A stretch of DNA of 64,000 bases from Streptomyces sp. NBC_01381 (GTDB lineage Bacteria; Actinomycetota; Actinomycetes; Streptomycetales; Streptomycetaceae), in assembly GCF_026340305.1 (NCBI RefSeq), contig NZ_JAPEPI010000001.1, positions 1 through 64,000 of the forward strand, given 5' to 3'. Below, piece after piece: positions 32,851-41,018 of this stretch. Position numbers and translations under genes: made by a program. The notes under the pieces are model-generated. The model did not search any database and was not told the DNA's origin. It saw nothing but the letters and a program-made list of their open reading frames with translations. How positions within the stretch are numbered: position 1 is the stretch's first letter; every line of letters starts with the position of its first letter.

Positions 32851-33315
32851 TCACACTTCCTCTGCCGCGGGCTCCGCCGCACGCGCGACGAGCTTGGTCC
32901 ACGCGGTCACGACGTGCTCGCCGGCCTCGTCGTGGACCTCACCGCGGATGTCCAGGATGTCGTTGCCCGCCATGGACTTGATGGCCTCGATGGTCGAGGT
33001 GACCGCGAGCCGGTCCCCCGCACGCACCGGCCGGGTGTACGCGAACTTCTGGTCACCGTGCACGACGCGGCTGTAGTCGAGCCCCAGCTGCGGGTCCTCG
33101 ATGACCTGGCCCGCGGCCTTGAAAGTGATCGCAAACACAAAAGTCGGCGGGGCGATCACATCGGAGTGGCCATAAGTCTTGGCCGCTTCCGCGTCGGTGT
33201 ACGCGGGATTCGCGTCACCCACCGCCTCGGCGAACTCACGGATCTTCTCCCGGCCGACCTCATAGGGGTCGGTGGGCGGGTAGGACCGCCCCACGAAGGA
33301 CTGGTCGAGCGCCAT
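32851..33315 (-). CDS. MaoC-like dehydratase subunit, HadA-like
   Basis: 154 residues from the ATG at 33315 (MALDQSFVGRSYPPTDPYEV). N-terminal hot-dog domain with IREFAEAVGDANPAYTD but no complete Asp/His catalytic pair, as in the structural HadA subunit. It pairs with the next gene as a probable heterodimer. The extension to 33369 is not supported. Confidence 0.82.
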   Translation of the reverse strand: MALDQSFVGRSYPPTDPYEVGREKIREFAEAVGDANPAYTDAEAAKTYGHSDVIAPPTFVFAITFKAAGQVIEDPQLGLDYSRVVHGDQKFAYTRPVRAGDRLAVTSTIEAIKSMAGNDILDIRGEVHDEAGEHVVTAWTKLVARAAEPAAEEV

Positions 33316-33399
33316 GGACTCGGCACCTCCTGCAGGTTGGGGTAAACGACACGAGGCCGCCCCCAGCAATCGGGGACGGCCTCGTGTACGAGCCTGTGT

Positions 33400-33564
33400 T
33401 TAGCGCGTTTCGCGGTGCGCAGTGTGCGCGTTGCAGCGCGGGCAGTGCTTCTTCATCTCAAGACGGTCCGGGTCATTACGCCGGTTCTTCTTGGTGATGT
33501 AGTTCCGCTCCTTGCACTCCACGCAGGCCAGCGTGATCTTCGGGCGGACGTCTGTGGCAGCCAC
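33400..33564 (-). CDS. rpmG: 50S ribosomal protein L33
   Basis: 54 residues from the GTG at 33564, with AAGGAG at 8-nt spacing. The zinc-binding CVECKERNY ... CPRCNAHT cysteines are present, so this is the C+ (zinc) form. Downstream of tRNA-Thr and tRNA-Met, the usual actinobacterial order. Confidence 0.96.
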   Translation of the reverse strand: MAATDVRPKITLACVECKERNYITKKNRRNDPDRLEMKKHCPRCNAHTAHRETR

Positions 33565-33610
33565 GTGAGTGCTCCTTGACGGACGGATGGACGGATGAAC
33601 GCATAAAAGA

Positions 33611-33659
33611 GTAGCCGATCGGAGGACCGACCCCACAATCGGCTACTACTAGTAGTAGC
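33611..33659 (-). repeat. Overlapping palindromes between tRNA-Met and rpmG
   Basis: A perfect 18-bp palindrome (33642-33659) overlaps the last bases of tRNA-Met, and a second inverted repeat with 9-bp perfect arms (33611-33619 and 33638-33646) shares its left edge. The two stems cannot both form completely. Confidence 0.7.
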
Positions 33660-33728
33660 GGTGACCGGACTTGAACCGGTGACACAGCGATTATGAGCCG
33701 CTTGCTCTACCGACTGAGCTACACCGCT
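33656..33728 (-). tRNA. tRNA-Met (CAT)
   Basis: 73-nt cloverleaf on the minus strand, acceptor AGCGGTG/CACCGCT, discriminator A, anticodon CAT, T-loop GTTCAAGTC. The A1-U72 pair closes the acceptor, so it looks like an elongator rather than the C1-A72 mismatched initiator. Confidence 0.93.
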
Positions 33729-33775
33729 GCGATGCCGGATCCCCTCGCCCGAAGGCGAGGATCAACCAACATCAG

Positions 33776-33848
33776 AGCCCCAATGCGGAATCGAACCGCA
33801 GACCTTCTCCTTACCATGGAGACGCTCTACCGACTGAGCTATTGGGGC
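33776..33848 (-). tRNA. tRNA-Thr (GGT)
   Basis: 73-nt cloverleaf, acceptor GCCCCAA/TTGGGGC, discriminator T, anticodon GGT. 47 bp upstream of tRNA-Met and probably co-transcribed; the spacer contains the hairpin CCTCGCC-CGAA-GGCGAGG. Confidence 0.95.
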
Positions 33849-34133
33849 GAGCGATGAAGACATTACACGGTTGGTCGCCGATCGCCCAAATCCGTTTCGC
33901 CGGGGCTGTCCAAGGGCATCGACAGGGCCGCCTCAGCCACCTCACCAGGTCACATCAGCGCCTCTCGGCACACCCGTGAAACGCCTCGCACCACACCGGT
34001 ACGACTATTGCGCCCTTCCTCGAAGCGGGCCGGTCGTCGCCCTAGGCTCGACTCACGCTGCGTGATCTTGGACGTCCTGATCGGGTACGCCGTGCCGCCG
34101 GGACCGCAGCCGCCCCCGAACCTCAGGAGCGCG

Positions 34134-35429
34134 ATGCCCGACAGCCAGCCGCAGCCCCATTCCTCCGGCTCGTCCGGTTCCGGCTCCTCCGGTGACGACG
34201 CTCCCGACACCACGGCGCTGCTGCTCTGCGGCGCCCGGCTGACCGACGGCCGGACCGTGGACGTACGACTCGGTTCGGGGCGCATCGAGGCGGTCGGCAC
34301 GGCGGGCAGCCTCACCGCGCACGCGGCGCGGGTGGACCTCGGCGGCTATCTCCTGCTCCCGGCGGCCGCCGAGCCGCACGCGCACAGCGACACCGCGCTG
34401 TCGGCGGACGTGGAAGGACCGATCTCGTACGACCTCCCGGACGTCCAGCGGCGGGCCACCGAAGCGGCTCTGCTGCAGCTCGGGCACGGTGCGACGGCGC
34501 TGCGCTCGCATGTGCGGATCGGCGACGTCCAGGGGCTCACGTCGATGGAGGCGGTGCTCCAGGCCCGGCGTTCGCTGCGCGGGCTCGTCGATCTGACGGC
34601 CGTGGCCGTGCCCCGGCTGCTGACCGGTGTGGCGGGGGCCGACGGTCTCGCGATGCTGCGGGACGCGGTGAAAATGGGCGCCTCCGTAGTGGGCGGCTGC
34701 CCCGATCTGGACCCCGATCCGACGGGGTACGTGGAGGCGGTGCTCGAAGTCGCGGCGGAGCACGGCTGCCCCGTCGACCTGCACACGGACGGCAGCGATC
34801 CGGCGCGCCTCGGGCGGCTCGCCGCGATGGCGGGCGGGCTGCGGCCCGGGGTGACGATCGGCCCGTGCGGCGGGCTCGGCCGGCTGCCGTCGGACGTGGC
34901 CGCGCGGACCGCCGATCAGCTCGCGGCGGCCGGGGTGACCGTGGTCTGCCTGCCGCAGGGCGGCTGCGGGAGCGTGGACCGGCGTGGCGCGGTCGCCCCG
35001 GTGCGGCTGCTGCGGGCCGCCGGGGTGCGGGTGGCCGCCGGCAGCGGGGCCATGCGGGACGTGTCGAACCCGGTGGGGCGCGGCGACCCGCTGGAGGCCG
35101 CCTACCTGCTCGCGTCGCGCTGCGGGCTTCGCTCCGAGGACGCCTACGGAGCGGTGAGCGGGGCCGCCCGGTCGGCCATGGGGTTCCCAGAGGTCCGCGT
35201 GGAGGCGGGCTTTCCGGCCGAACTCCTCGCGGTGCGGGGCGATCGCCTCTCGGGCGCGCTGTCACTCGCGTACAGCCGCATCGTGGTGCACCGGGGGCGC
35301 GTGGTGGCGCGGACGAGTGCGGTGCGGGAGTACTGCGATTCGGCGGCCGCCGTGGCCCTCGATCTGCCGCGCCAGGGGCGGGCGAACGAGGCGGGGCCGG
35401 GGCGGCCGAACGGCGAAGAACCGTCCTGA
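34134..35429 (+). CDS. Amidohydrolase-superfamily protein with degenerate metal site
   Basis: 431 residues; ATG at 34134 with AGGAGCGCG before it, in preference to the frame opening at 34008. N-terminal Ser/Gly-rich tail, then a cytosine-deaminase-like TIM barrel: EPHAHSDTALS supplies the HxH pair and DLHTDGSD a later His. The usual SHC motif is instead GPCGGL and the GTD motif is SGAMRD, so one His and one Asp ligand appear lost. It may bind metal weakly or be a non-catalytic relative. C-terminal composite domain with VVHRGRVVAR. Followed by an oxidoreductase gene 74 bp later. Confidence 0.75.
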   Translation: MPDSQPQPHSSGSSGSGSSGDDAPDTTALLLCGARLTDGRTVDVRLGSGRIEAVGTAGSLTAHAARVDLGGYLLLPAAAEPHAHSDTALSADVEGPISYDLPDVQRRATEAALLQLGHGATALRSHVRIGDVQGLTSMEAVLQARRSLRGLVDLTAVAVPRLLTGVAGADGLAMLRDAVKMGASVVGGCPDLDPDPTGYVEAVLEVAAEHGCPVDLHTDGSDPARLGRLAAMAGGLRPGVTIGPCGGLGRLPSDVAARTADQLAAAGVTVVCLPQGGCGSVDRRGAVAPVRLLRAAGVRVAAGSGAMRDVSNPVGRGDPLEAAYLLASRCGLRSEDAYGAVSGAARSAMGFPEVRVEAGFPAELLAVRGDRLSGALSLAYSRIVVHRGRVVARTSAVREYCDSAAAVALDLPRQGRANEAGPGRPNGEEPS

Positions 35430-35503
35430 GGGCGCGCGTCCGTTCGATGCGTGCTCCCGCGCGCACGGGGCGATCATGCGAGGGCTGCCGTACGGTCGGA
35501 GAC

Positions 35504-36160
35504 ATGCGCATTGTCATCGCTGGAGGTCATGGTCAGATCGCGCTGCGGCTCGAGCGGTTGCTCGCCGCACGGGGTGACGAGGCGGTCGGGATCGTCCGCA
35601 AGGCCGGGCAGGACGCCGATCTGCGGGCGGCGGGTGCCGAAGCGGTCCTGTGCGACCTGGAGTCGGCGTCCGTCGACGAGGTCGCGCGGCATCTGGAAGG
35701 CGCCGACGCGGCCGTGTTCGCTGCGGGCGCCGGGCCGGGCAGCGGGGCTGACCGCAAGATCACCGTGGACCGGGACGCGGCCGTGCTCTTCGCGGACGCG
35801 GCCGAGCACGCCGGAGTGCGGCGCTACGTAGTGGTGTCGTCCATGGGCGCGGACCCCGCGCACCAGGGCGACGACATCTTCGACGCCTATCTCCGCGCCA
35901 AGGGCGAGGCCGACGCCTACGTACGTGGGCGTGCGGCCCTGGACTGGACGATCCTGCGCCCCGGGATGCTGACGGACGACGCGGGCACCGGTCTGGTCCG
36001 TCTGGAGGCGTCGACCGGGCGGGGGCCCATCCCGCGTGACGACGTGGCCGCGGTGCTCGCCGAGCTCGTCGACTCGTCGGCGACGGCGGGGCTGACGCTG
36101 GAGCTGATCAGCGGTTCGACGCCGGTGTCGGTGGCGGTCAAGTCCGTTGCGGGGAACTGA
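35504..36160 (+). CDS. NAD(P)-binding epimerase/reductase-like protein
   Basis: 218 residues; ATG at 35504 with GGAGAC upstream. Rossmann motif GGHGQIALRLERLL at the N-terminus, VVVSSMGAD, then YLRAKGEADAYVRGRAALDW and TILRPGMLTDDAGTG, the profile of YwnB/YhfK-type atypical SDR proteins. The enzymatic role is unknown. Confidence 0.8.
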   Translation: MRIVIAGGHGQIALRLERLLAARGDEAVGIVRKAGQDADLRAAGAEAVLCDLESASVDEVARHLEGADAAVFAAGAGPGSGADRKITVDRDAAVLFADAAEHAGVRRYVVVSSMGADPAHQGDDIFDAYLRAKGEADAYVRGRAALDWTILRPGMLTDDAGTGLVRLEASTGRGPIPRDDVAAVLAELVDSSATAGLTLELISGSTPVSVAVKSVAGN

Positions 36161-36183
36161 AGTCCGCTGACCGGGGGGACCCA

Positions 36184-36558
36184 TTGACCGACGAGGTGCC
36201 GGCCGCGCAGGAAGCGCTGCTGCGGCAGATGTACGCCGTCTTCAGTACGGATGAGCGCGATGCGTTCATCCCGCGCTCGCTCGCGCCCGACGTGGACTGG
36301 CCGAACCTCCTGGACAACACCCGCGCCCATGGCATCGCGGAGGTCCGGGCCTACTGGGCACGGCAGTTCGCGGTGATGCACCCGCTGGTGCACCTGGAAC
36401 GGCTGCGGCTCGACGGCGACGGACGCCGGGTCGTGGCGACCGTGCGGCCCGGCCTGCGGGACGAGACGGGCGACCACTGGGCGCCGCAGACGGTCGAGCA
36501 CGTCTACAGCTTCCGGGCCGACGGTCTGGTGAGCCGGATGGACGTACGACAGCGCTGA
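36184..36558 (+). CDS. SnoaL/NTF2-like nuclear transport factor 2 domain protein
   Basis: 124 residues from a TTG start with a GGGGGGA ribosome binding site. The short alpha+beta cone fold of the NTF2 superfamily is suggested by DVDWPNLLDNTRAHGIAEVR ... EHVYSFRADGLVSRMDV. No catalytic set can be assigned. 23 bp after the reductase, so likely co-transcribed. Confidence 0.72.
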   Translation: MTDEVPAAQEALLRQMYAVFSTDERDAFIPRSLAPDVDWPNLLDNTRAHGIAEVRAYWARQFAVMHPLVHLERLRLDGDGRRVVATVRPGLRDETGDHWAPQTVEHVYSFRADGLVSRMDVRQR

Positions 36559-36615
36559 TCGGGCGGCCTTGACCGTGTCGGCGGCTCCGACGCCCTGTGT
36601 GGTCGCGTGAGCGCC

Positions 36616-36828
36616 TCAGAAGAGCGGGAGCTGGCCGGGGAACTCCGGCACCGCGTAGCCGTCCAGAGCGGGCTGTGCGGCGCCGAGCTGGGCCTGCCTG
36701 CGGGAGCCGGGGCAGGAGATCAGCTCGCCGCTGCCGCGCGAGCCCGGCGGGTCGTGGCGGGCGAACCGGCCTCCGACGACAGCGATTTCGCGGCGGCACT
36801 CGGGGCAGTTCCTGCGGCGGGACGACAT
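36616..36828 (-). CDS. Small zinc-ribbon protein
   Basis: 70 residues from the ATG at 36828; the frame continues upstream only through the tRNA-Tyr remnant, which is not coding. CPEC near the N-terminus and a later single Cys suggest an incomplete zinc ribbon. Convergent with the NTF2 gene. Function unknown. Confidence 0.6.
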   Translation of the reverse strand: MSSRRRNCPECRREIAVVGGRFARHDPPGSRGSGELISCPGSRRQAQLGAAQPALDGYAVPEFPGQLPLF

Positions 36829-36846
36829 GGCCCCAGCGTACGAAAA

Positions 36847-36886
36847 GACCCCCTCCGTCTTGCGTTTCCGCAAGATCGGAGAGGGT
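36847..36886 (-). terminator. Original tRNA-Tyr terminator, displaced by the AICE
   Basis: Inverted repeat TCTTGCG-TTTC-CGCAAGA inside flanking arms GACCCCCTCCG/CGGAGAGGGTC, just left of attL. Before integration it lay directly after tRNA-Tyr; it is now 16.8 kb away. Confidence 0.65.
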
Positions 36887-36892
36887 CTCCTT

Positions 36893-36948
36893 CGTGTGGC
36901 GGCGCCAGGATTCGAACCTGGGAAGGCTGAGCCGGCAGATTTACAGTC
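36893..36948 (-). repeat. attL: 56-bp copy of the tRNA-Tyr 3' end
   Basis: Identical over 56 bp to 53656-53711. Contains T-arm, variable arm and anticodon-loop side of tRNA-Tyr, then diverges. It has no 5' half and is not a functional tRNA. Confidence 0.95.
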
Positions 36949-37143
36949 CACCCAAGGTCACTCGTGCTCGAAAGTCCTGACCAGGCACTTTGGGTTCGGT
37001 GGACGACTCGTGGTCGAATCCCGTCCGCGTCTCGTCCTGATCTTGAAATCCTCAGGGGGTTTCCCATAGATACGGCCGAAGGTAGAGCGACCCTCCCCCG
37101 TTACGCTGGTACGCACCACCTCAGAATGGAGAGTGCGCCGCGG

Positions 37144-37932
37144 ATGGGGCCGAAGACAGCCAAGGTTTACGAGACGATTCGTGCGCGGCTCGCGTCTGGC
37201 GAGTACGCCCCCGGCGACAAGATGCCCTCGGAGCGAACGCTTTCGGAGGAACTCAGCATCGGCCGGACGGCGCTTCGTCAAGTGCTGGCCCGGCTTGTGT
37301 CGGAAGGCGCATTGGAGGTTCGGGGCAGGAGTTCGTACCGAGTGCCCGGCTCGGTGAGTGTCGAGACTCCCGAAGGGCTGGAGCCGTGGCGCATCCACGG
37401 CGAACGGGACCTCTATGACAACCGTTGGGTCAAGCTCCAGCTTTGGGACGTAGAGCCTCCTGGCTTGAAGCGTTTCGAGCATCACGTGGTGAAACTCCAT
37501 CACGTGGCTATCACCGCAGTTCTGGACGACCAGGACCGCGTCCTGATGCTGTGGCGGTACCGCTTTGTTCCCCAGCAGTGGGGTTGGGAACTGCCGGGCG
37601 GCATCGTGGACGAGGGAGAGGACCCCGCGACCACGGCACTCCGAGAAGTCGAAGAAGAGACCGGTTGGCGACCGAAGTCGGTGGAGCACGTCGTCAGCTA
37701 TCAACCCATGGTGGGCATGGTCGACTCCCCCCACGAGATCTTCGTGGGGCACCAGGCGAAGCGGGTCGGCCCGCCGACGGACCTGGAAGAGGCAGGGCAC
37801 ATCGAGTGGGTGCCGCTCGCTGACATTCCGGGGCTGATGGCTCGTGGTGAGCTGATGGGATCCGGCACGCTCGTTGCCCTGCTTCACATTCTGGCAAGCC
37901 GCGGGCGACAGGGAGCTACAACCGCGCGCTGA
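37144..37932 (+). CDS. GntR-type HTH / Nudix hydrolase fusion
   Basis: 262 residues from the ATG at 37144 (MGPKTAKVYETIRARLASGE); ATG 37126 is an alternative. Winged helix of the GntR class (PSERTLSEELSIGRTALRQV) in the first 75 residues, then a Nudix domain with a complete box, GIVDEGEDPATTALREVEEE followed by TGW. Such proteins are common in AICEs, where Nudix and GntR functions are usually separate genes. Probably a regulator gated by, or hydrolysing, a nucleoside diphosphate derivative. Its end overlaps the convergent XRE gene by 17 bp. Confidence 0.82.
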   Translation: MGPKTAKVYETIRARLASGEYAPGDKMPSERTLSEELSIGRTALRQVLARLVSEGALEVRGRSSYRVPGSVSVETPEGLEPWRIHGERDLYDNRWVKLQLWDVEPPGLKRFEHHVVKLHHVAITAVLDDQDRVLMLWRYRFVPQQWGWELPGGIVDEGEDPATTALREVEEETGWRPKSVEHVVSYQPMVGMVDSPHEIFVGHQAKRVGPPTDLEEAGHIEWVPLADIPGLMARGELMGSGTLVALLHILASRGRQGATTAR

Positions 37933-39073
37933 GGAGATCAACGCGGCGACGCTGGCGTACTGAGCCGGTGCGGCTGGCCAACAGCCGCGCCTGCCTCAGG
38001 TGGGTGTTCGCATCGTCGTATTCAGCGCGCGCCAAGTGGGCCTGTGCGAGGTCGGTATGCAGGCCGCCTTGCGCGCGGACAAAGGTCGGGTCCACGGCCT
38101 CCAAGGCGCCGTACAGGCTGGTCACTGCCTCATCATCCCCGAGCAAGGCAAGGACGTTGCCGCGCCATCGGGTGAGGTGGGCGCCGTTCAGGAAGATGCT
38201 CAGCATGTCCGGGTCTCGATCTCCGGATTCGGAAGGGATGGTCGCCCCGGCTGCATCAAGTGCACGCCGGCAGTCATCCGGCATTCCGGCATGGGCACAC
38301 ATCTCGGCTTCAGCCGCATACAGCCACGCCCGGAGGCGGGGAGACCCGTCTCCGGCGAGGGTGCGTTGCGCGTCGCGGACCAATTCAACGGCGAGGGACG
38401 GCCGACCGGCCTCACAGAGTACGTACGCCTGCTCTGCCATCGCGTGAGCCAGGTACATCGGAGCCTCAGCGTCTCGCGCCGCACGCTTGGCGAGTTCGTA
38501 GTGACGCCAGGCGCGTTGGACCGCCCCGGAGTCAATCGCCTGCCATGCCGCGAGGGTCGACGCCCCCGCAAGCGCGAGAGCGACAGGCCGACGCGCGCTG
38601 GGGAGCACGGTGAAGTTCAGTGCGTCTTCAAGGGCCGAGAGATGCCCCGCCATCTGATCCACGAGACCAGCCGCGCCCATCTGCCGGTCCATCGTGCGCA
38701 GTAACTCGGTCTGGTCGTTGAACGCTTTCACCATTGGTTCACTGACGCTGCTGGCCGAATCGATCCGGTTCAGCAGTTCGTCGTATCCGTCGGCAGTTGC
38801 TGGAGCCGCCGCGACAGGGCCACCTCGCAACTCCGCGTCCGTGGCGCCGAGGAGCTGCCGCAGGATCACCGCGTAGCGGTCCGAGATGGTGCGCTTCCCG
38901 TTCTCCCACTCCGACACGTAGACGCGCAAACTCGCGGTCGAAGCGACATCGGTGACATGCCGTCGGGCGTACTGCTCGATCTCGCGAACCAGTCGCTCCT
39001 GAGACCAGCCCCGTGCCGTTCGCGCGCTCCGCAGTCCTGTGCTCACAGGCCACCGTCCGGTTAGTCCATGCAC
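37916..39073 (-). CDS. XRE-family HTH regulator with helical-repeat C-terminus
   Basis: 385 residues (ATG at 39073; GTG at 39046 also possible). HTH around residues 12-70 (LRSARTARGWSQERLVREIE ... YVSEWENGKRTIS), then an Ala/Leu-rich TPR-like region. Similar proteins are widespread in streptomycete genomes as phage/element or developmental regulators. Divergent to the AICE genes, it probably governs the promoter region at 39200-39300. Confidence 0.75.
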   Translation of the reverse strand: MHGLTGRWPVSTGLRSARTARGWSQERLVREIEQYARRHVTDVASTASLRVYVSEWENGKRTISDRYAVILRQLLGATDAELRGGPVAAAPATADGYDELLNRIDSASSVSEPMVKAFNDQTELLRTMDRQMGAAGLVDQMAGHLSALEDALNFTVLPSARRPVALALAGASTLAAWQAIDSGAVQRAWRHYELAKRAARDAEAPMYLAHAMAEQAYVLCEAGRPSLAVELVRDAQRTLAGDGSPRLRAWLYAAEAEMCAHAGMPDDCRRALDAAGATIPSESGDRDPDMLSIFLNGAHLTRWRGNVLALLGDDEAVTSLYGALEAVDPTFVRAQGGLHTDLAQAHLARAEYDDANTHLRQARLLASRTGSVRQRRRVDLLSARL

Positions 39074-39229
39074 TGACTTCCCCAGGATGCCTCACATCAC
39101 CGCAGGTCAACAGGGGTTAACAGGACGGGAGTTAAGTCCTGTTGGCTACCGACCCACCCACCCCAGCCGGTCTTCTAGAGATGCACCGGAGAGGACGAGT
39201 GCGGCTCGACTCTCCACAAGCCCTTGACT

Positions 39230-39268
39230 CTGGTGCGCACCAGATGCTTCTCTACTGGTGCGCACCAG
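39230..39268 (+). promoter_or_regulatory. Twin perfect 14-bp operator palindromes
   Basis: CTGGTGCGCACCAG occurs at 39230-39243 and 39255-39268, centres 25 bp apart. The first directly follows TTGACT (39224-39229), a good -35 hexamer. The likely binder is one of the two element regulators. Directs the rightward AICE genes. Confidence 0.75.
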
Positions 39269-39680
39269 ATGGCGGAGTCGCCTCCGATCCAAGGTGCGCA
39301 GGCAGAGGGCGGGGACGCTGCAATCCCGCTAAAGGCCAGAAATCAGGGCTCCGGCCCGACTGGCGAGGTGGCCCGGTGACCGCGAGCAACGGCCGGAGGG
39401 TGGGGACTTGGTCCCCCTTGCAGTGCACATCCCCTGTTCAGCGGTCTGAAGGAGTGGCAGTGAGTCGACGAAAGCGTTGGGCGCGGCCGTGATTTGACCG
39501 GCATGGCGGCGCCGTTCCATCCCCAGCCCGCAAGCACCGTGGCGGGCGACCGGTCACTTCCACCGACGCGCGGCGAACAGCGCTGCGCCGGTTGCTCGCC
39601 CTGCCCGTCCGGGCGTTCTGCGGAGCGGTCCGTACGGGCGGGGTTGAGAGGAGCCGGAGTCGAGATCGGTTGGAGTTCGC
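39269..39680 (+). other. Leader region of the AICE rightward operon
   Basis: About 400 bp without a convincing ordinary gene. It includes a short, well-started reading frame at 39460-39492 (AAGGAG, GTG, then MSRRKRWARP and stop) that could be a leader peptide. Other frames (39142-39492, 39503-39688) lack ribosome binding sites. Confidence 0.4.
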
Positions 39681-39890
39681 ATGCTTGAGATGCCGCACGT
39701 GCAACAGCGGATCCTCGTTCGCGCTGCTCAGCGCGATGACCACAGGGTGACGTCGAAGAATGCCGACGCCCTGATGAGCCTGTACGCGGCCGACCTGGTC
39801 GACCGCGAGCACCTCACCCCGTCCGGGCTCGCCCTCGCGAAGGCCCTGGTGCAGTCCGGAACGACGTCACGACTGGAGGCCGCCGCATGA
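39681..39890 (+). CDS. Small AICE protein, unknown function
   Basis: 69 residues, ATG at 39681 with TTGGAG upstream (ATG at 39690 also possible). Helical, charged; contains ALMSLYAADLVDREHLT. Overlaps the next gene by ATGA. Not recognised. Confidence 0.6.
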   Translation: MLEMPHVQQRILVRAAQRDDHRVTSKNADALMSLYAADLVDREHLTPSGLALAKALVQSGTTSRLEAAA

Positions 39891-40135
39891 CGGAAGCCGA
39901 GTACGACCAGCACAAGGCCGAGTTGGAACAGATGAACGCCGGCTACGAGGCGCTGGACCAGGCCGAGTACGCGGCGTACATGCACGAGCTGCTGGCCAAG
40001 GCGATCGAGGAAGACAACCGGCGGGAAGCCGCGGGGATACACGGCGACGACCGCCGGACGTGCTGGACGCATCAGTGCTGGGCCGATGAGTGCGCCGAAC
40101 ACCCGCTGCACACGCACCCGCTGTCCGCCAACTAA
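39887..40135 (+). CDS. Small acidic AICE protein, unknown function
   Basis: 82 residues, ATGA overlap with the previous stop. N-terminal acidic coiled helix (EAEYDQHKAELEQMNAG), then a Cys/His-rich end CWTHQCWADECAEHPLHTH that could bind zinc. Not recognised; co-translated with its neighbour. Confidence 0.65.
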   Translation: MTEAEYDQHKAELEQMNAGYEALDQAEYAAYMHELLAKAIEEDNRREAAGIHGDDRRTCWTHQCWADECAEHPLHTHPLSAN

Positions 40136-40353
40136 GCCCGGTACAGCCCTTCCAAGGGCTGGCCGCTCGCTGCATCACAGCCCCGGCGATCTGCCGCGAG
40201 GGTGCCGGATCGAATCCGGCCCGGGGCTCTCTGGTCGCCGTCGGCGGCCGTGCCGCTGTCATGGCGGCTTTCCCCTTCCACGGCGGGCGCCCCCGGAGCG
40301 GCTACTCCGAGGGCGCTGTTCGGGCCGTTGCACCGACTAAGGAGACACGACCC

Positions 40354-40680
40354 ATGAAGTGCATCGTTGCTGGTCATATCGCTGTTACCGCAGGCGAGTT
40401 CGCGGAGCTGGCGTTGGGCTTCGCTGAGCGTTCGGCGGGGTTCGATGTGGAGCTGTTCATCGGCACGGCCACGGAGTCCGCGAAGGATCGTGCGGCCCGG
40501 TTGGACGTGGCCCGCGAAGTGCTCGCGGAGCTGCGGGAGGCGGACCCGATCGCCGCCGCGTACGCCAGGGAGCTGCTGGCGGTGAGCGACCTCCCCAAGC
40601 GGGCGCCGCGGCCCCGCAGGTCCCGCAAGGGACGTCGGCCCTCCGTGTGCGCCTCGCAGGGCCTGGCGGTGGCGGCATGA
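40354..40680 (+). CDS. AICE hypothetical protein
   Basis: 108 residues; ATG at 40354 after AAGGAG. Begins MKCIVAGHIAVTAGEFAELA, an alpha/beta N-terminal part of about 75 residues, and ends in an Arg/Lys-rich tail. Preceded by a 218-bp gap (40136-40353) with no gene seen. Overlaps the next by ATGA. Function unknown. Confidence 0.65.
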   Translation: MKCIVAGHIAVTAGEFAELALGFAERSAGFDVELFIGTATESAKDRAARLDVAREVLAELREADPIAAAYARELLAVSDLPKRAPRPRRSRKGRRPSVCASQGLAVAA

Positions 40681-41018
40681 GGTACGCCGACACGATGGAT
40701 GGCCTGTCGCCCGCGCTGACGGCGCTGCGGGTCCTGTCCGTGGACTTCCCCGAGATGCCAGCGCCCACCGTGCGCGTCACGCCGATTTACCCGACGGTGC
40801 TGGATCTCGCCCTGCACGACGACTTGGGGGCGTTCGAGCCGTGGCGGATCGCACTGCGGATCGCCCGTGAGGACATCGACTTCCACACGCAGAGCGACGG
40901 CCGTACGTGGGTCCTGTGCGCCAGCACCGACTACGCCGGCGCCCGCGTGAAGCTGATCGCCTACGGCGACGTGCTGCGTCGCCCCCTCACCGTGGTGGGG
41001 GGCTGTGATGCGGCGTAA
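40677..41018 (+). CDS. AICE hypothetical protein
   Basis: 113 residues; ATG inside the preceding stop (ATGA). A compact alpha/beta protein with VRVTPIYPTVLDLALHDDLG and WVLCASTDYAGARVKLIAYG. Its 3' end overlaps the DUF2637 gene by 14 bp. No known function. Confidence 0.65.
   Translation: MRYADTMDGLSPALTALRVLSVDFPEMPAPTVRVTPIYPTVLDLALHDDLGAFEPWRIALRIAREDIDFHTQSDGRTWVLCASTDYAGARVKLIAYGDVLRRPLTVVGGCDAA

Noticed and set aside
36951..37060. Second tRNA-like remnant to the right of attL
   Set aside because: A TGGTCGAATCCCG stretch resembles a T-loop but no cloverleaf can be built around it.
39142..39688. Frames 39142-39492 and 39494-39688 as genes
   Set aside because: No ribosome binding site, poor third-position GC, and the first runs through the twin operator.
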